In this document: positions 27,187-36,356 of the stretch, piece by piece | Numbering within the stretch: position 1 is the first letter of the stretch | Layout of the letters: each line of letters begins with the position of its first letter | Assembly: GCF_004362895.1 (NCBI RefSeq) | Contig: NZ_SNXI01000020.1 | Coordinates: forward strand, 1 to 43,955 | DNA from: Idiomarina aquatica | GTDB lineage: Bacteria > Pseudomonadota > Gammaproteobacteria > Enterobacterales > Alteromonadaceae | Length of the DNA stretch: 43,955 nt | Reading direction: 5' to 3' | Made by a program: the position numbers and the translations under genes | Notes under the pieces: model-generated | Told to the model about the DNA's origin: nothing | The model's input: only the letters and a program-made list of their open reading frames with translations | Databases searched by the model: none

Positions 27187-28872
27187 ATGCTAACAAAACT
27201 AATACCGTCAAAAGTTACAGCGTTTGCGTTTATCGGTGCGTTGTTATCTTTCTCTAGTACGTCAGTCCTGGCACAAACGGTTTATACCGATGCCAATGGC
27301 TACACGCTTACCAGTCCGGCCGGTCAAGATGCGGTGCTAACTCAGTTTAATACACTGGTTGTACAGAATGGCCGGGTATTAGCGATGGGAGGCCACGAGC
27401 TAGCCGACAAATACCCTGATTTTGAGCAAGTCGACCTAAACGGCAAAACCGTATTGCCGGGGTTGACTGATGCCCACGGTCACGTGCTGGGCTTAGGGAT
27501 GAGTTTGTTGCAGGTCGATTTGCGCGATGCTGATTCGGTTAATGATGCAGTCGGCCTGGTCGGCGACTACGCTAAACAGCAGCCGAATTTATCCTGGATT
27601 ACCGGACGCGGATGGAACCAGGAGCAATGGCCAAGTCGTGAATTCCCCAACGCCAGTCAACTTGACGAAGTCGTCAATGACCGCCCCGTTTATCTTACCC
27701 GAGTTGACGGTCATGCCGGCTGGGCTAACCAAAAAGCATTGCAAATGGCCGGTATTGACGCTGGCACGGTAGCGCCTGACGGCGGTGAAATCGTCAAAGA
27801 TGCACAAGGCAATCCAACCGGGATATTAATCGACAACGCCATGGGATTAGTGGAAAACATTATTCCTGAACCCAGTGCAGAAGATAAACGGCAAGCATTT
27901 AAGCTGGCTTTCGACCACCTGCTTGCTCTCGGCATTACCAGTGTGCACGATGCAGGAGTACCCGCGACCGACCTCTCTATATACAAAGGCTTACAACACC
28001 AGGGCCAACTGCCGTTGCGTATTTACGCCATGATAGCGGCAACAGAACCACAGTTACCACAGCTACTGGCCGAAGGTCCGTTTACCACCAACGACGACAA
28101 ATTGACCATTCGCAGCGTAAAAATCTATGCCGACGGGGCATTGGGCAGTCGTGGTGCAGCACTGATCGAACCCTATAGTGATGATCATGACAATCATGGT
28201 TTACTGGTTACCTCGCCGGAAAATATCGACGCCCTTTATGAGCTAATTATTCCGCACGGCTTTCAGATCAATACGCATGCCATTGGTGACCGGGCTAACC
28301 GGATAGCACTGGATGCATTTGAAGACAAATTTGCCAGTATTGGCGGCAGAAACTTGCGTAACCGTATCGAACACTCACAAGTTGTGCACCCGGACGACCT
28401 AAAGCGCTTTAAAGAGCTCAATATCATTGCCTCGATGCAGCCGACCCATGCTACCAGTGACAAAAATATGGCAGAAGACCGGCTCGGCAAAGACCGTATG
28501 CAAGGCGCTTATGCCTGGCAAACACTGCTGGACCAGGGCACCATGATTGCGGCAGGCTCCGACTTCCCGGTCGAACTTGCCAATCCGTTTTATGGTTTGC
28601 ACGCCGCAGTCACACGCCAGGATCGTCAAAATCAGCCCCAGGGCGGCTGGTATTCGGAAGAGGCCATGTCAACCGAGCAAGCATTACGTGCCTTTACTAT
28701 CGATGCAGCCTATGCGGCATGGCAAGAGCAGGATTTAGGTTCGTTAGAGCCCGGTAAATGGGCTGACTTTATTATTGTCGACCGCGACCCTTTTGCTATT
28801 GATAGCAGCGATTTGTGGAAAATAGAGGTCGAACAGACGTATATTGGTGGCAACAACGTCTACACTAAATAA
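27187..28872 (+). CDS. Secreted amidohydrolase family protein (YtcJ-like, Amidohydro_3)
   Basis: 561-aa metal-dependent hydrolase of the amidohydrolase superfamily; the substrate is unknown. A signal peptide (hydrophobic 10-28, probable cut after VLA at 29) sends it to the periplasm. The metal-binding HxH is H97-G-H99 in LPGLTDAHGHVLGLG. Later superfamily elements are HAIGDRAN, RIEHSQVV and SDFPVE. The C-terminal GSLEPGKWADFIIVDRDP is typical of YtcJ-like enzymes. The following response-regulator gene begins 33 bp downstream on the same strand, so the two may be cotranscribed. Confidence 0.88.
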   Translation: MLTKLIPSKVTAFAFIGALLSFSSTSVLAQTVYTDANGYTLTSPAGQDAVLTQFNTLVVQNGRVLAMGGHELADKYPDFEQVDLNGKTVLPGLTDAHGHVLGLGMSLLQVDLRDADSVNDAVGLVGDYAKQQPNLSWITGRGWNQEQWPSREFPNASQLDEVVNDRPVYLTRVDGHAGWANQKALQMAGIDAGTVAPDGGEIVKDAQGNPTGILIDNAMGLVENIIPEPSAEDKRQAFKLAFDHLLALGITSVHDAGVPATDLSIYKGLQHQGQLPLRIYAMIAATEPQLPQLLAEGPFTTNDDKLTIRSVKIYADGALGSRGAALIEPYSDDHDNHGLLVTSPENIDALYELIIPHGFQINTHAIGDRANRIALDAFEDKFASIGGRNLRNRIEHSQVVHPDDLKRFKELNIIASMQPTHATSDKNMAEDRLGKDRMQGAYAWQTLLDQGTMIAAGSDFPVELANPFYGLHAAVTRQDRQNQPQGGWYSEEAMSTEQALRAFTIDAAYAAWQEQDLGSLEPGKWADFIIVDRDPFAIDSSDLWKIEVEQTYIGGNNVYTK

Positions 28873-28905
28873 CGATGTGATAAACGCTGACGGAGATAAA
28901 CAGCC

Positions 28906-30468
28906 ATGAATGACGACTTTCTGTTTTCTGAAGACGAACCAGAAGTTGAGGTCACGGAAGACGAAGAGCCCTTTCAAATCCTCATCGTCGATGACGATGA
29001 GGAAATTCACACTATCACTAAAATGGCGCTGAGCGACTTTAAACTGGACGGTCGCCGGCTGCAATTTAACTCGGTCTACTCCGGTAGCGAAGCCAAGGCT
29101 TTTTTGCGTGACCGCGATGATATTGCCATGACCCTGCTCGACGTGGTGATGGAAACCGATCACGCCGGACTCGAAGTGGCACGCTGGATCCGCCAGGATT
29201 TAAAAAACAAATTGATCCGCATCGTGCTACGCACCGGGCAGCCCGGACAAGCGCCTGAAGAAGATGTCATTGCGCGCTACGATATTGATGATTACAAAGA
29301 GAAAACCGAGCTAACTTACCGCAAGCTGGTCACCCTGATGTACTCCTGCCTGCGCGCGTTTCGGGATTTAAATGCGATAGAACGCAATAAACGTGGTTTA
29401 GAAAAAGTCATTAATGCCTCCGCCGAAGTATTCAGTGCGCAGTCAATGCATGGCTTATGTCAGGGCATTCTTGAACAACTGGTTGCCTTAATCACGCACT
29501 CCGATGACGCCATGTATTGCCGTGCCGAGAGTAGCAAAACAGAAGGCCTGACGGCAGCAACTGAAAGTGGCAGCCTGTTCGAAATAATTGGCGGTACCGG
29601 TGACTACGAGCGCGCCATCGGCCAGTCGGTGGAAGAAGATATAGACTGGCACTTAGTGCAACAATTGCAGGACAGTAGCAACCATGTCGAGTTTCGCATT
29701 CACCACAATAACTATTACGGGCTTTACAAAACCAAAGGTGAGCGTCAGTACCTGCTGTTTATTAAAGGTGTTCGCGAACTCTCTGAGTTAGATCAAAACC
29801 TGCTCGGCCTATTTGTTAATAATAGCTCCATCGCTATCGATAATTTACACAGCCGTGATATCGAACGCGCACAGCAACGCGAGTTGCTGTACTCCGTCGG
29901 TGAAGCCATCGACAAACACTCGGTTGAGCATATTAGTCATCACGTTAAACGGTCAGCCGAAATGGCTGGTCAGTTGGCGATATTAACCGGCGCCACCATT
30001 GATGATGCAGAGAAGTTAAAGCTGGCATCTTCTGTCTATGATATCGGCAAAGTATCGGTTCAAATGGAGTTAGCTCAGCGAGCCGATGCGCTGACTATTC
30101 ATGATTACGAAGAGATCATGCAAAAAGTGATTAAGGGCCACGATTATCTTAGCCAGACGGACACTGAGATTGCCCATATAGCTGCACAGGTTGCCCAGGA
30201 TATTCATGAGCGCTGGGATGGCACTGGCTTTCCGTCGCAAAAACGCGGACAAGATATTAATATTAATGCACGTATTCTGGCCATTACCAGCCAATACGAC
30301 GCCATTCGCACGGACCGAAGTTACCGCGAAGCACAGTGTATGGAATCGGCTGCGGATTATTTATTGCAGCACAGCGGTAAATTTTTTGACCCCGAACTGG
30401 TCGGGCTAATGCTGGACAACCTGGACGCTATTGAGAAAATTCGTCAGCGTTATCCTGATAAACGCTAA
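28906..30468 (+). CDS. Response regulator with DUF3369 and degenerate HD-GYP domain
   Basis: 520-aa cytoplasmic protein. The receiver domain (about 23-150) is complete: D29/D30, phosphoacceptor Asp79 in TLLDVVM, Thr110, Lys131. A DUF3369 sensor-like domain follows (about 165-320), and then an HD-GYP-like domain (about 335-510). Canonical HD-GYP phosphodiesterases hydrolyse cyclic di-GMP, but here the HD pair is Y378-D379, GYP is G441-F442-P443, and the usual DxYDA reads SQYDA. H412 and HE (434-435) remain. Catalysis is therefore doubtful, and a binding or signalling role is possible. The acidic first 20 residues precede the receiver. Confidence 0.88.
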   Translation: MNDDFLFSEDEPEVEVTEDEEPFQILIVDDDEEIHTITKMALSDFKLDGRRLQFNSVYSGSEAKAFLRDRDDIAMTLLDVVMETDHAGLEVARWIRQDLKNKLIRIVLRTGQPGQAPEEDVIARYDIDDYKEKTELTYRKLVTLMYSCLRAFRDLNAIERNKRGLEKVINASAEVFSAQSMHGLCQGILEQLVALITHSDDAMYCRAESSKTEGLTAATESGSLFEIIGGTGDYERAIGQSVEEDIDWHLVQQLQDSSNHVEFRIHHNNYYGLYKTKGERQYLLFIKGVRELSELDQNLLGLFVNNSSIAIDNLHSRDIERAQQRELLYSVGEAIDKHSVEHISHHVKRSAEMAGQLAILTGATIDDAEKLKLASSVYDIGKVSVQMELAQRADALTIHDYEEIMQKVIKGHDYLSQTDTEIAHIAAQVAQDIHERWDGTGFPSQKRGQDININARILAITSQYDAIRTDRSYREAQCMESAADYLLQHSGKFFDPELVGLMLDNLDAIEKIRQRYPDKR

Positions 30469-30488
30469 CTGCTACTAAGAGGTACACC

Positions 30489-31127
30489 ATGGATCTTGAA
30501 CAGATTCGTCGTGATTATGGACTGGGTCAATTGCTGCAGGAACAACTAAAGCAGAACCCTCACCAGCAATTCGAGTTATGGCTGCAACAGGCCATTGAGG
30601 CGGAGCTTAGCGCTGATCCCACGGCAATGACCATCGCAACCGTTGATGGTGGCGGCTGCGCCAGCCAACGCGTGGTGCTGTTAAAAGGCCACGACGAGAA
30701 TGGCTTGCGTTTTTACACCAATAAAAACTCTAACAAAAGCCGTGATCTGGCGTTAAACCCGCATATTTCGGCACATTTTTCGTGGTTACCGCTAGAGCGC
30801 CAGGTGCATATTCAGGGTCATGTCGAACCCTTATCGGACGAGCAAAACGATCGTTATTTTCACTCTCGCCCTAAAAGCAGCCAAATTGGCGCGCTGGTGT
30901 CGCAACAAAGCCAACCGATCGACTCACGCGACAGCTTAGACCAGCAGTTTGAGCAATTGATGGAGCAATACAAAGACCAGCCAGTGCCGCGTCCGCAACA
31001 CTGGGGTGGTTATTTGATTAAGCCCAGCTTATTCGAGTTTTGGCAAGGCGGCCGCAACCGTCTGCACGACCGATTTATCTATAAGCCGGTCGGCGGTAGT
31101 TGGCAAATACAGCGTCTACAGCCTTAG
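30489..31127 (+). CDS. pdxH: Pyridoxamine 5'-phosphate oxidase
   Basis: FMN enzyme that oxidises pyridoxamine/pyridoxine 5'-phosphate to pyridoxal 5'-phosphate. The 212-aa product has normal length and family motifs SQRVVLLKG, FYTNKNSNKSRDLALNP, SRPKSSQIGALVSQQSQ and the C-terminal FWQGGRNRLHDR. An AAGAGG ribosome site lies just upstream of the ATG at 30489. The stop codon overlaps, on the opposite strand, the stop of the convergent Ldh_2 gene. Confidence 0.95.
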   Translation: MDLEQIRRDYGLGQLLQEQLKQNPHQQFELWLQQAIEAELSADPTAMTIATVDGGGCASQRVVLLKGHDENGLRFYTNKNSNKSRDLALNPHISAHFSWLPLERQVHIQGHVEPLSDEQNDRYFHSRPKSSQIGALVSQQSQPIDSRDSLDQQFEQLMEQYKDQPVPRPQHWGGYLIKPSLFEFWQGGRNRLHDRFIYKPVGGSWQIQRLQP

Positions 31128-32194
31128 GCTTTTGACCCCGGCATTGCCACACCGGTAAATTCGCTGCAGCGGCGCAATACTTTTAAGGTTGCGTCGCTAT
31201 ATTCAAGCCCTGATTTTAATTGCTGTTGTTTTAATCCTAAGCCACGTTCACCAGGAATACGCACCGGTTGTTGCGCGCTGATCGGCGCCGCCCCGCGACA
31301 ATCGTTAATCAAATCGTCTACCTGCTCAATAAAGGCTTTTTGCTCACCAAAAGCACTGGGGTCAATAACCTGCACCCAAACCGAGTTGGCATCACCGTCA
31401 TCGCTGCCCTGCCGACGACCATACTGACTCAGCGCCATCGTTAAGATCTCGCTGTAAAGCGTCAGCCCATAGCCTTTATAACCTAATTTTTCGCCACCCA
31501 ACGGCGCAATAGCACTAGCAGGTTCGGCAAAAAACGTGGCCGGATCGTCAGTCCATTCGCCATCCGCTGTCACCAACGCTTGGTAGGGTAGCTTCTCGCC
31601 ATTAGCCTTTGCCTGGCGAACTTTGCCCGCAGCCGTCATCGAAAAACTCATATCTAATAACAGCGGTGTCGTAGAACTCGGCACGCCCACCGCAAACGGA
31701 TTGGGCGAAAACACCGCTTGTTTACTGCCAAACGGTGCGACGGCCCGCTGTCCGGGAGTCGAACACATCAAACTGACAACCATGCCCTGCTCTGTCGCCA
31801 GACTTAAATAAGACGCTAATGCCGCAATGTGCTGACTGCGACGTATCACAATAGTACCCGTGCCGGCATTTTTGGCCATAGTCACCGCGGCTTCTATTGC
31901 CTGCGGCACCACGTAAGGCCCGGGCAAATGCTGTGCGTCCCAATGCGCTACCGCGGCGCGCTCGCTTAACGTCAGTGGCTGGCCCTTGCTTAAGCTGTCA
32001 CCGCGTTGCAGCCACTGACAATTATTCAGCAACCGAATCAACCCATGAGTGGAATAGCCCAGTAAATCACCCTCTAATAAATAAAAAGCGACATTGCGTG
32101 CAATCTCACCCGAAGCGCCCGATTGTTGCAAGCAGTCGTCGGCCCATTGCAGCATTTGCTGATAATCAAAGCGAGTAACTTCAGTCGACATCAA
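31124..32194 (-). CDS. Ldh_2-family NAD(P)-dependent oxidoreductase (malate/L-lactate dehydrogenase-like)
   Basis: 356-aa protein of the malate/L-lactate/ureidoglycolate dehydrogenase fold. The family signature with the catalytic His is GYSTHGLIRLL (His50). Further conserved segments are FGSKQAVFSPNPFAVGVP and GGEKLGYKGYGLTLYSEIL. The true substrate cannot be assigned from sequence, since the family includes malate, lactate, ureidoglycolate and delta-1-piperideine-2-carboxylate reductases. It is divergent from pfkA and convergent with pdxH, whose stop codon it overlaps by 4 bp. Confidence 0.87.
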   Translation of the reverse strand: MMSTEVTRFDYQQMLQWADDCLQQSGASGEIARNVAFYLLEGDLLGYSTHGLIRLLNNCQWLQRGDSLSKGQPLTLSERAAVAHWDAQHLPGPYVVPQAIEAAVTMAKNAGTGTIVIRRSQHIAALASYLSLATEQGMVVSLMCSTPGQRAVAPFGSKQAVFSPNPFAVGVPSSTTPLLLDMSFSMTAAGKVRQAKANGEKLPYQALVTADGEWTDDPATFFAEPASAIAPLGGEKLGYKGYGLTLYSEILTMALSQYGRRQGSDDGDANSVWVQVIDPSAFGEQKAFIEQVDDLINDCRGAAPISAQQPVRIPGERGLGLKQQQLKSGLEYSDATLKVLRRCSEFTGVAMPGSKA

Positions 32195-32262
32195 ATTTCC
32201 TCTTGGTATGCCATGGCTCTATAGGTAAGCTATCACTAAGACAGTATCAAGGAGTAGAGATC

Positions 32263-33297
32263 GTGTCATCTTCTGACGCTATTAATCGTATTGCCGTTAT
32301 CACCAGTGGTGGTGACGCACCTGGCATGAATGCCGCTGTTCGCGCCGTGGTATTAACAGCCGAAAATTATGGAATTGAAGTGGTTGGTTTTCGCCATGGT
32401 TACGAGGGAGTGCTGACCAACGACTACATTAAATTAGGCCGCGAGAGCGTGGAGCATATCTTGCAATATTCGGGCACCATCATTAAAAGTGCCCGTAGCG
32501 AGCGTTTTAAAACCGACGATGGCGGCCGTGAAGCGGCTGAGAACCTTGATGCGCATCAAATTGACGGCTTTATCGTTATTGGTGGCGACGGTTCATTTCG
32601 CGGTGCCGATCATCTTGCTAAATTTTGGCAAGGCCCTATTATTGGCGTCCCCGGCACTATTGATAACGACTTGTATGGCACCGACAATACCATCGGCTAC
32701 GACACCGCCGTAGAAACCGCGATGGATGCGCTGGATAAGATCCGTGACACCGCCGAGGCCATGGACCGCGTCTTTATCGTAGAGGTTATGGGCCGTAACG
32801 CCGGTTACATAGGCATCAGCAGCGCCATGGCTTGTGGCTCGGAACGTATGATCCTGCCGGAACTGCAAAAAGATAAACCATTGACCGTCGACGCTTTGGT
32901 TAAGCACATCGAGGGCGTGCACCGGGTTCGCGGTGATTCAAGTTACGTCATGGTGCTATGCGAAAATCAATGGCCCGGCGGTGCTGTACGTCTGGCAGAG
33001 CAATTAGAAGATCGGTTAAACTTCCCTTGCCGTCCTTGCCTGCTAGGTCACGTACAACGGGGCGGTCGCCCCACTGCCATGGATCGTATCCTGGCCACTC
33101 GGCTGGGCGTACACGCGGTGGAGTTAATCCGTAGCGGCGAAACTGGCGTAATGGCCGGTATATCGCGCAATGAATTATGCACAACACCGTTGCAGGATAC
33201 CTGGATGCAACGCAAGCAATTAAGCCAGGAATTGATCGATATTCAGACAAAACTGTTTAACCCGGTCAAAAAAGAGCGCCATAAGGCAGTACAGTAA
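32263..33297 (+). CDS. pfkA: ATP-dependent 6-phosphofructokinase
   Basis: Phosphorylates fructose 6-phosphate in glycolysis. GTG 32263 is chosen as start, not the in-frame ATG at 32203, because AAGGAG lies 8 nt upstream. The product is then 344 aa. Motifs are the ATP-binding TSGGDAPGMNA (14-24), GGDGS at 107-111 and PGTIDND at 130-136. Gly in both diagnostic positions indicates an ATP enzyme; PPi-dependent enzymes have GGDDS and KTIDND. MGRNAGYI and the fructose-6-phosphate-binding segment HVQRGGRPTAMDR are also present. It lies 22 bp before speB, so glycolytic and polyamine genes may share a transcript. Confidence 0.94.
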   Translation: MSSSDAINRIAVITSGGDAPGMNAAVRAVVLTAENYGIEVVGFRHGYEGVLTNDYIKLGRESVEHILQYSGTIIKSARSERFKTDDGGREAAENLDAHQIDGFIVIGGDGSFRGADHLAKFWQGPIIGVPGTIDNDLYGTDNTIGYDTAVETAMDALDKIRDTAEAMDRVFIVEVMGRNAGYIGISSAMACGSERMILPELQKDKPLTVDALVKHIEGVHRVRGDSSYVMVLCENQWPGGAVRLAEQLEDRLNFPCRPCLLGHVQRGGRPTAMDRILATRLGVHAVELIRSGETGVMAGISRNELCTTPLQDTWMQRKQLSQELIDIQTKLFNPVKKERHKAVQ

Positions 33298-33319
33298 TAA
33301 CTTTGAGGTGAGTGAGTAT

Positions 33320-34240
33320 ATGTCTCAGATCCCATTACCGGTTCCGACTAACGATCCCAGTCGACCATTTTTTGGCGCCGAACGTTCGTTTACAATTCGC
33401 CCGGGCAATACCCATATCATCGGCTTCGGCTTTGATGGAACTGCCTGCTTTCGTAAAGGCACCAAAGAAGGTCCCGATGGCCTGCGCGCCGTCTCTGAAG
33501 ACATAGAATCTTACTCGCCCTATTTAGACGCCGACCTGGAAGACTATGAATTTTTTGACCTTGGCAACCTGCGCCTCGGCTTCGATGAAGACGTTGAAGC
33601 ACAGTGGCACCATGCCGTTGGCGATTTTAATGCGATTTTTGAACCGTTGGCGCTTAACGGCACAAAAACCAAAATTTTAACCCTGGGCGGCGAGCACTCG
33701 ATTTCGTATGCGCCTATCGTTAAGCATTTAAATGAATTCCCTGATCTCGTGTTACTGCACCTGGATGCGCATGCCGACCTGCGCGACGGCTTTTTAGGCT
33801 ATCATTATTCGCATGCGTCGATTATTCGCCGCGCCTACGACCATTTTGGTGACGACCATCAATTAATTCAGTATGGCATTCGCTCAGGCACCCGCGACGA
33901 ATATCAATGGATGAAGCAACACGGCACCATCCGTCAGTCACGGCAGGAGTTTTTAGACAGCGTGCGCGCAATCGCCTGCGAGCGACCGATCTATTTAACG
34001 CTCGACTTAGATTATTTTGACCCGTCATTTTTGCCCGGCACGGGAACACCCGAGCCCGGCGGTGAAGACTTCCACTCGTTTGTTAGTTTGATGAAAATAC
34101 TGCGTGATAAGAACTTCGTTGGCGCGGACGTGGTCGAGCTATCGCCCAAAATTGATCCCACCGGTAATTCCGATGTGTTTGCCGCTAAAATCGTACGCGA
34201 AATTTTATTGACGCTAGAGCAGTCAGGAGCAAAGGCTTAA
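33320..34240 (+). CDS. speB: Agmatinase (arginase/ureohydrolase family)
   Basis: Mn-dependent hydrolysis of agmatine to putrescine and urea. With ATG 33320 it is 306 aa, the length of E. coli SpeB; a GTG at 33308 is a weaker alternative start. Metal ligands are His126 (GGEHSIS), D149-A-H151-A-D153, and D229-x-D231 with D234 (TLDLDYFDPSFLPGTGTPEPGG). Agmatinase is preferred over arginase because the gene is coupled to speA through overlapping stop and start codons (TAATG). Confidence 0.9.
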   Translation: MSQIPLPVPTNDPSRPFFGAERSFTIRPGNTHIIGFGFDGTACFRKGTKEGPDGLRAVSEDIESYSPYLDADLEDYEFFDLGNLRLGFDEDVEAQWHHAVGDFNAIFEPLALNGTKTKILTLGGEHSISYAPIVKHLNEFPDLVLLHLDAHADLRDGFLGYHYSHASIIRRAYDHFGDDHQLIQYGIRSGTRDEYQWMKQHGTIRQSRQEFLDSVRAIACERPIYLTLDLDYFDPSFLPGTGTPEPGGEDFHSFVSLMKILRDKNFVGADVVELSPKIDPTGNSDVFAAKIVREILLTLEQSGAKA

Positions 34241-36150
34241 TGTCAGATTGGACAATCGAACACGCTGAAGAACTTTACGGGGTTAACCGTTGGGGCGCTG
34301 GTTATTTTTCGATCGGCGACAACGGTAACATTAAAATTGCGCCTAACCACCGCTACCCCGATATCACCATTGATATGAATGACGTGGTCGACGAAATAAA
34401 AGCCGAGGGGATAGAGTTTCCGGCAGTTATTCGTTTTCACGATATTCTGCGCTCACAAGTGGAGATTATTAACGAGACCTTTGCCCAGGTCATTAGCGAT
34501 GCAGACTACCATGGCAAGTACTGCGGCGTGTTCCCGATCAAAGTTAACCAAATGCGCGAAGTGGTCGAAGAGATCATGGACGCCGGCGAACCCTACGACT
34601 ATGGCCTCGAAGCCGGCTCCAAGCCGGAATTGATGGCTGTTTTGGCGTACAACGATAACCCCAACGCACTGACCATTTTAAATGGTTACAAAGACAAAGA
34701 TTACCTGACACTGGCATTGTTAGGACGTCAATTGCGTCGCAAAATAATCATCGTTATCGAGAAATACTCGGAGCTGGAAATGCTCATTCCGCTGGCTAAG
34801 AAGCTGGGCGTAGAGCCAATGATCGGCTTGCGATCGAAGATGATGGTGCGTAGCTCCGGTAAGTGGGCAGGTTCGAGTGGCGATCGGGCAAAATTTGGCT
34901 TAAGTATTGCCGAAATTCTTAACGTTGTGCAGCGCCTGCGTGACGAAGACATGCTGCATTGCGCGAAGCTACTGCATTTTCATATCGGTAGCCAGCTCTC
35001 TGATATTCGTAAAATCAAAGAGGCGGTAACCGAAGGTGCGCGTCTGTACGCTAAGTTAGTACAAGAAGGCGTGCCGCTGGAATACCTTGATATTGGCGGC
35101 GGCCTGGGCATCGATTATGACGGCACTAGTTCTACCACCGATTCGTCACGTAACTACTCGACCGAAGAATATGTTGCCGACGTGGTATGGGGCGTTAAGC
35201 AAATTTGTGATTTAGAGAAAGTCGCACACCCGAATATTGTCAGCGAAAGCGGTCGTGCCATGACAGCACACCATAGCTGTGTGGTAACCAACATCGTCGG
35301 TGAAATTAAGCCCGCCGGTACCGAGTTTGATGTCAGTGCCAGCGATGACGAGCACATTTTGGTCAAAAACATGCGCGAGCTTTATCAGTCGGGCGATCAG
35401 TACCATCCGCAGGAGCGCTACAATGACGCCGCCGGTTATAAGCAAAACGCCTATGAGGCATTTAAACTGGGCATTTTGTCATTACCGGAAATGGCTAAAC
35501 TGGATACCATGTACTGGCGCATTTTGACCGAAATCCACCAGTCGCTGGACGAAGAGAATCAATTTATTCAGGAGCTGGAAGAGCTGGAGGACATGCTCGC
35601 CAGCCAGTACCTGTGTAACTTCTCGATATTCCAATCAGCGGCGGATACCTGGGCCATTGGGCAGGTGCTACCTATCGTGCCGATTTCACGACTGGACGAG
35701 CAACCCGAGGTGCGTTGTTCTATTGCCGACATTACCTGTGACAGCGACGGCAAGCTCAGCAAATACATTGAAGGCACCGAAATTAGCGATAATATTCCTA
35801 TGCACGCGCTGCGCAAAGGCGAAGACTATCATGTGGGTATGTTTTTGACCGGCGCCTATCAGGACGTGATGGGGGATATGCACAATTTATTCGGCCGCTT
35901 AACCGAAGTACACGTCTATTGCCATGACGACGAACCGGGAGACTTCTACATCGAAGAAGTTGTTCCGGGCACATCGGCAGAAAAAGTGCTGACAACCATG
36001 CAATACAACACCGAATCGATGGCTAAAACGATAAAGAAACAAATTGATCGCCAAGTTCGTAAAGGCAGCCTGGCACCGCGCGAAGGCGTGCGCTGGACCA
36101 ACTTTTACGAGAAATGTTTGGCAGGTAGTACCTATTTGAGCGTCGATTAA
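34240..36150 (+). CDS. speA: Biosynthetic arginine decarboxylase
   Basis: PLP-dependent alanine-racemase-fold decarboxylase that converts arginine to agmatine, the substrate of the adjacent agmatinase. The 636-aa length fits the family (E. coli SpeA 658 aa). The PLP lysine is Lys101 in VFPIKVNQ. LLHFHIGSQLSDIR and the glycine-rich YLDIGGGLGIDYDG are intact, and the C-terminal PLP/substrate segment DITCDSDGKL is present. It is translationally coupled to speB. Together they form the arginine-to-putrescine route. The tRNA-Phe gene begins 90 bp downstream. Confidence 0.95.
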   Translation: MSDWTIEHAEELYGVNRWGAGYFSIGDNGNIKIAPNHRYPDITIDMNDVVDEIKAEGIEFPAVIRFHDILRSQVEIINETFAQVISDADYHGKYCGVFPIKVNQMREVVEEIMDAGEPYDYGLEAGSKPELMAVLAYNDNPNALTILNGYKDKDYLTLALLGRQLRRKIIIVIEKYSELEMLIPLAKKLGVEPMIGLRSKMMVRSSGKWAGSSGDRAKFGLSIAEILNVVQRLRDEDMLHCAKLLHFHIGSQLSDIRKIKEAVTEGARLYAKLVQEGVPLEYLDIGGGLGIDYDGTSSTTDSSRNYSTEEYVADVVWGVKQICDLEKVAHPNIVSESGRAMTAHHSCVVTNIVGEIKPAGTEFDVSASDDEHILVKNMRELYQSGDQYHPQERYNDAAGYKQNAYEAFKLGILSLPEMAKLDTMYWRILTEIHQSLDEENQFIQELEELEDMLASQYLCNFSIFQSAADTWAIGQVLPIVPISRLDEQPEVRCSIADITCDSDGKLSKYIEGTEISDNIPMHALRKGEDYHVGMFLTGAYQDVMGDMHNLFGRLTEVHVYCHDDEPGDFYIEEVVPGTSAEKVLTTMQYNTESMAKTIKKQIDRQVRKGSLAPREGVRWTNFYEKCLAGSTYLSVD

Positions 36151-36201
36151 CCGCAAAGTGGTGATTTACTGAGCAAACAGTAAAAAACCTTAGAAAAGCG
36201 G

Positions 36202-36230
36202 TTGACTCGGAACGCAAAAAAACGTTTAAT
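36202..36230 (+). promoter_or_regulatory. Promoter of tRNA-Phe
   Basis: TTGACT (36202-36207) and TTTAAT (36225-36230) are separated by 17 bp. A GC-rich discriminator (ACGCCTCG) follows, as in stable-RNA promoters, and ends 10 bp before the tRNA. Confidence 0.75.
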
Positions 36231-36240
36231 ACGCCTCGTC

Positions 36241-36316
36241 GCCCGGATAGCTCAGTCGGTAGAGCAGAGGATTGAAAATCCTCGTGTCGGTGGTTCGATT
36301 CCGCCTCCGGGCACCA
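36241..36316 (+). tRNA. tRNA-Phe(GAA)
   Basis: Complete 76-nt cloverleaf with encoded CCA. The acceptor stem is GCCCGGA/TCCGGGC, the anticodon stem GAGGA/TCCTC, the loop TTGAAAA at 36272-36278 with anticodon GAA at 36274-36276, and the T-loop TTCGATT. It has its own promoter and terminator. A partial copy of its 3' part lies at 37673-37746. Confidence 0.98.
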
Positions 36317-36347
36317 CTATTCAGAAAAAGCCCTGCACTTTGTGCGG
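36272..36347 (+). repeat. Direct repeat, copy 1 (tRNA-Phe 3' part plus terminator), putative att site
   Basis: This segment begins exactly at the first base of the tRNA-Phe anticodon loop and runs through the 3' end into the terminator stem. It recurs at 37673-37746 in the same orientation with one substitution and one 2-nt deletion. Tyrosine-integrase attachment sites in tRNA genes commonly start at the anticodon loop, so this is read as the attachment site that kept the tRNA intact. Confidence 0.85.
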
Positions 36348-36356
36348 GGCTTTTTT
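36325..36356 (+). terminator. Rho-independent terminator of tRNA-Phe
   Basis: A GC-rich stem (GCCCTGCAC / GTGCGGGGC with one T-G pair, 3-nt loop TTT) is preceded by five A and followed by six T, starting 9 nt after the tRNA 3' end. Confidence 0.9.
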
